Source: Hippophae tibetana
Taxonomy: Eukaryota; Streptophyta; Magnoliopsida; Rosales; Elaeagnaceae
Reading direction: 5' to 3'
Assembly: GCA_037013495.1 (NCBI GenBank)
Contig: CM072810.1
Span: 27,309,843-27,373,842 of the forward strand
Length of the DNA: 64,000 bases
How positions within the stretch are numbered: position 1 is the first letter of the stretch; each line of letters begins with the position of its first letter. The notes under the pieces were generated by a model, which worked only from the letters and a program-made list of their open reading frames with translations, was not told where the DNA came from and searched no databases. This document shows, piece by piece, positions 61,959-64,000 of this stretch. Both the position numbers and the translations under genes were made by a program.

Positions 61959-64000
61959 AAGTTCTCTCCCTTCTCGAAAGTATATTACTCTCATCTTGGC
62001 CACTAGTGATGTAGTTCGAATGCCTGCCCAACATATTCGTTTAACAGTATGTTCAATTGGCTTATACATGGACTTAAGCAAGGTAATTTGGCATGAAAAT
62101 GATAAGGTAGTGTTGGAATGATTTTCTCAATCTAATTTTCTTTGCTAATAGGTCCACCCAAGTTTTAAAAGTAGTTGATTACGTTTGAAAAATATGCAAA
62201 GCCTTTGTCCAAAGTTTCATCCTCTTGCATGATATAGATTTCAAAATTTCCATTCAATTATACAATTCTAGATTTATTTTATCGTTGATATGCCTATATG
62301 AGTGGTCTCCAAAATGTTTCATGTTCTTTTGAAGAAGTTTAATTTTAAATTCAACTTAATAATCATTTTAGAGCTCGAATTACCTTTTTTTTAATATCCC
62401 TGAAAAAGGGACTCTTCTTCCTATGAAATTTAGTAAATCTCACGGCAAGTAGAGCCACTTTCTCTTCATTGAGATTAGAGTCATCATTTCTAACAATTGG
62501 GTTAAAAACATGTTCGCTCGGATCACTGTCCTTGATGTCTTAAGAGCCAAGTTCTCTCCCTTCTCGAAAGTATATTACTCTCACCTTGGCCACTAGTGAT
62601 GTAGTTCGAATGCCTGCCCAACATATTCGTTTAACAGTATGTTCAATTGGCTTATACATGGACTTAAGCTAGGTAATTTGGCATTAAAATGATAAGGTAG
62701 TATTGGAATGATTTTCTCAATCTAATTTTCTTTGCTAATAGGTCCACCCAAGTTTTAAAAGTAGTTGATTACGTTTGAAAAATATGCAAAGACTTTGTCC
62801 AAAGTTTCATCCTCTTGCATGATATAGATTTCAAAATTTCCATTCAACTATATAATTCTAGATTTATTTCATCGTTGAAATGGCTATATGAGTGCTATCC
62901 AAAATGTTTCATGTTCTTTTGAAGAAGTTTAATTTTAAATTCAACTTAATAATCATTTTAGAGCTCGAATTACCTTTTTTTTAATATCCCTGAAAAAGGG
63001 ACTCTTCTTCCTATGAAATTTAGTAAATCTCACGGCAAGTAGAGCCACTTTCTCTTTATTGAGATTAGAGTCATCATTTCTAACAATTTGGTTAAAAACA
63101 TGTTCGCTCGGATCACTGTCCTTGATGTCTTAAGAGCCAAGTTCTCTCCCTTCTCGAAAGTATATTACTCTCATCTTGGCCACTAGTGATGTAGTTCGAA
63201 TGCCTGCCCAACATATTCGTTTAACAGTATGTTCAATTGGCTTATACATGGACTTAAGCAAGGTAATTTGGCATGAAAATGATAAGGTAGTGTTGGAATG
63301 ATTTTCTCAATCTAATTTTCTTTGCTAATAGGTCCACCCAAGTTTTAAAAGTAGTTGATTACGTTTGAAAAATATGCAAAGACTTTGTCCAAAGTTTCAT
63401 CCTCTTGCATGATATAGATTTCAAAATTTCCATTCAACTATATAATTCTAGATTTATTTCATCGTTGAAATGCCTATATGAGTGCTATCCAAAATGTTTC
63501 ATGTTCTTTTGAAGAAGTTTAATTTTAAATTCAACTTAATAATCATTTTAGAGCTCGAATTACCTTTTTTTTAATATCCCTGAAAAAGGGACTCTTCTTC
63601 CTATGAAATTTAGTACATCTCACGGCAAGTAGAGCCACTTTCTCTTCATTGAGAGTACAGTCATCATTTCTAACAATTGGGTTAAAAGCATGTTCGCTCG
63701 GATCACTGTCCTTGATGTCTTAAAAGCCAAGTTCTCTCCCTTCTCGAAAGTATATTACTCTCATCTTGGCCACTAGTGATGTAGTTCGAATGCCTGCCCA
63801 ACATATTCGTTTAACAGTATGTTCAATTGGCTTATACATGGACTTAAGCAAGGTAATTTGGCATGAAAATGATAAGGTAGTGTTGGAATGATTTTCTCAA
63901 TCTAATTTTCTTTGCTAATAGGTCCACCCAAGTTTTAAAAGTAGTTGATTACGTTTGAAAAATATGCAAAGCCTTTGTCCAAAGTTTCATCCTCTTGCAT
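61959..64000 (+). repeat. 6-monomer HOR, copy 2 (cut by window end)
   Basis: This follows copy 1 at +3540 to the last base (64000 corresponds to 60460). About 2.04 kb of the 3.54 kb unit is visible. No divergence from copy 1 was noticed except where the 3-monomer inner echo gives alternative matches. Confidence 0.88.
63966..64000 (+). repeat. Partial monomer at window edge (35 bp)
   Basis: The first 35 bases of the 109th monomer (GCAAAGCCTTTGTCC and onward to TTGCAT) reach the window end, so the array continues beyond it. Confidence 0.95.

Larger units (their letters stand above)
1..64000 (+). repeat. Satellite DNA array, ~590 bp monomer, 108 complete head-to-tail copies
   Basis: The full window is one tandem array. 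Every ~590 bp the same sequence returns in the same orientation, with scattered substitutions and one-base indels. Monomer starts can be followed without a break: multiples of 590 up to 18290, then 19015 (after a 135 bp insertion), 19605 onward to 21965, 22690 (second 135 bp insertion), 23280 onward to 26230, a run of 588-591 bp monomers from 26818 to 38011, then nearly regular 590 bp spacing to 63966. No spacer, foreign insertion or inversion interrupts it, so every stretch without a gene is satellite. Such arrays build centromeric, pericentromeric or other constitutive heterochromatin in eukaryotes; that role is inferred from organisation only. I do not recognise the family. Both array ends lie outside the window. 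Confidence 0.99.

Noticed and set aside
1-64000. CRISPR array
   Set aside because: The interval between any constant segments is itself constant. There are no unique spacers, and the 590 bp unit is far longer than CRISPR repeat-spacer units.
1-64000. CENP-B box (TTCG....A..CGGG)
   Set aside because: I checked TTCG sites on both strands (GTTCGCTCGG, GTTCGAATG, ATTCGTTTA and the reverse of CTCGAA); none has the A and CGGG at the required spacing.
1-64000. rDNA intergenic spacer, tRNA cluster or 5S array
   Set aside because: No rRNA or tRNA-like segment, no A/B box pair and no transcribed unit appears within the 590 bp period.
1-64000. Transposon or LTR-derived insertion
   Set aside because: The monomer register is continuous across the window. 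No target-site duplication, terminal repeat or coding remnant interrupts it.
1-64000. Nucleosome phasing because 590 is about 4 x 147
   Set aside because: The numerical match is loose, and 3 x 197 fits as well. No regular 147 bp or 197 bp sub-periodicity is visible in the monomer.

Overview
The whole 64 kb window is one uninterrupted block of tandem satellite DNA. It holds 108 complete head-to-tail copies of an AT-rich monomer of about 590 bp, all in the same orientation, followed by a 35 bp start of a 109th copy at the right edge. Monomer starts (taken arbitrarily at the motif GCAAA[G/C]AC) fall at 1, 590, 1180 and so on to 63966. Nothing unique is left over: I see no protein gene, tRNA, rRNA, transposon, telomere repeat or inverted segment. 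Long single-family arrays with nested higher-order repeats (HORs) are typical of eukaryotic centromeric, pericentromeric or other heterochromatin. Many monomer variants are CpG to TpG or CpA changes, which points to a host that methylates its DNA. A plant is my best guess, but I do not recognise the satellite family and cannot name the species.

Layout, left to right. (1) 1-8133: an 8-monomer HOR of about 4720 bp, one full copy and most of a second. (2) 8134-11000: a mosaic with locally duplicated monomers. (3) about 11000-13690: a copy of about 3400-6020 shifted by 7670 bp (13 monomers). (4) 13235-18018: a 3-monomer HOR of 1770 bp, about 2.7 copies. (5) 16249-23598: two copies of a 3675 bp HOR of six monomers, one of which carries an extra 135 bp. 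(6) 23600-26188: 1770 bp shift. (7) about 26180-37387: a 5-monomer HOR of about 2945 bp that becomes increasingly mosaic. (8) 37388-46946: two almost identical copies of a 4719 bp, 8-monomer HOR. (9) 45524-50677: a 4-monomer HOR of about 2359 bp. (10) 50910-54531: a 3-monomer HOR of 1768/1769 bp. (11) 54450-58418: mosaic with a 2360 bp shift and one twin-monomer pair. (12) 58419-64000: a 6-monomer HOR of 3540 bp, cut by the window end.

Two monomer-tail types are visible. X has GATACGG, CATTCTAATTTTCTCTACT and AGGTCTACC. Y has GATAAGG, CAATCTAATTTTCTTTGCT and AGGTCCACC. X and Y alternate in the left 36.8 kb; the right 27 kb is Y only. Taken together, the changing HOR periods, hybrid monomers with short-homology junctions and short conversion-like patches show an array reshaped by repeated unequal exchange. 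All comparisons were made by eye, so similarity statements are qualitative.
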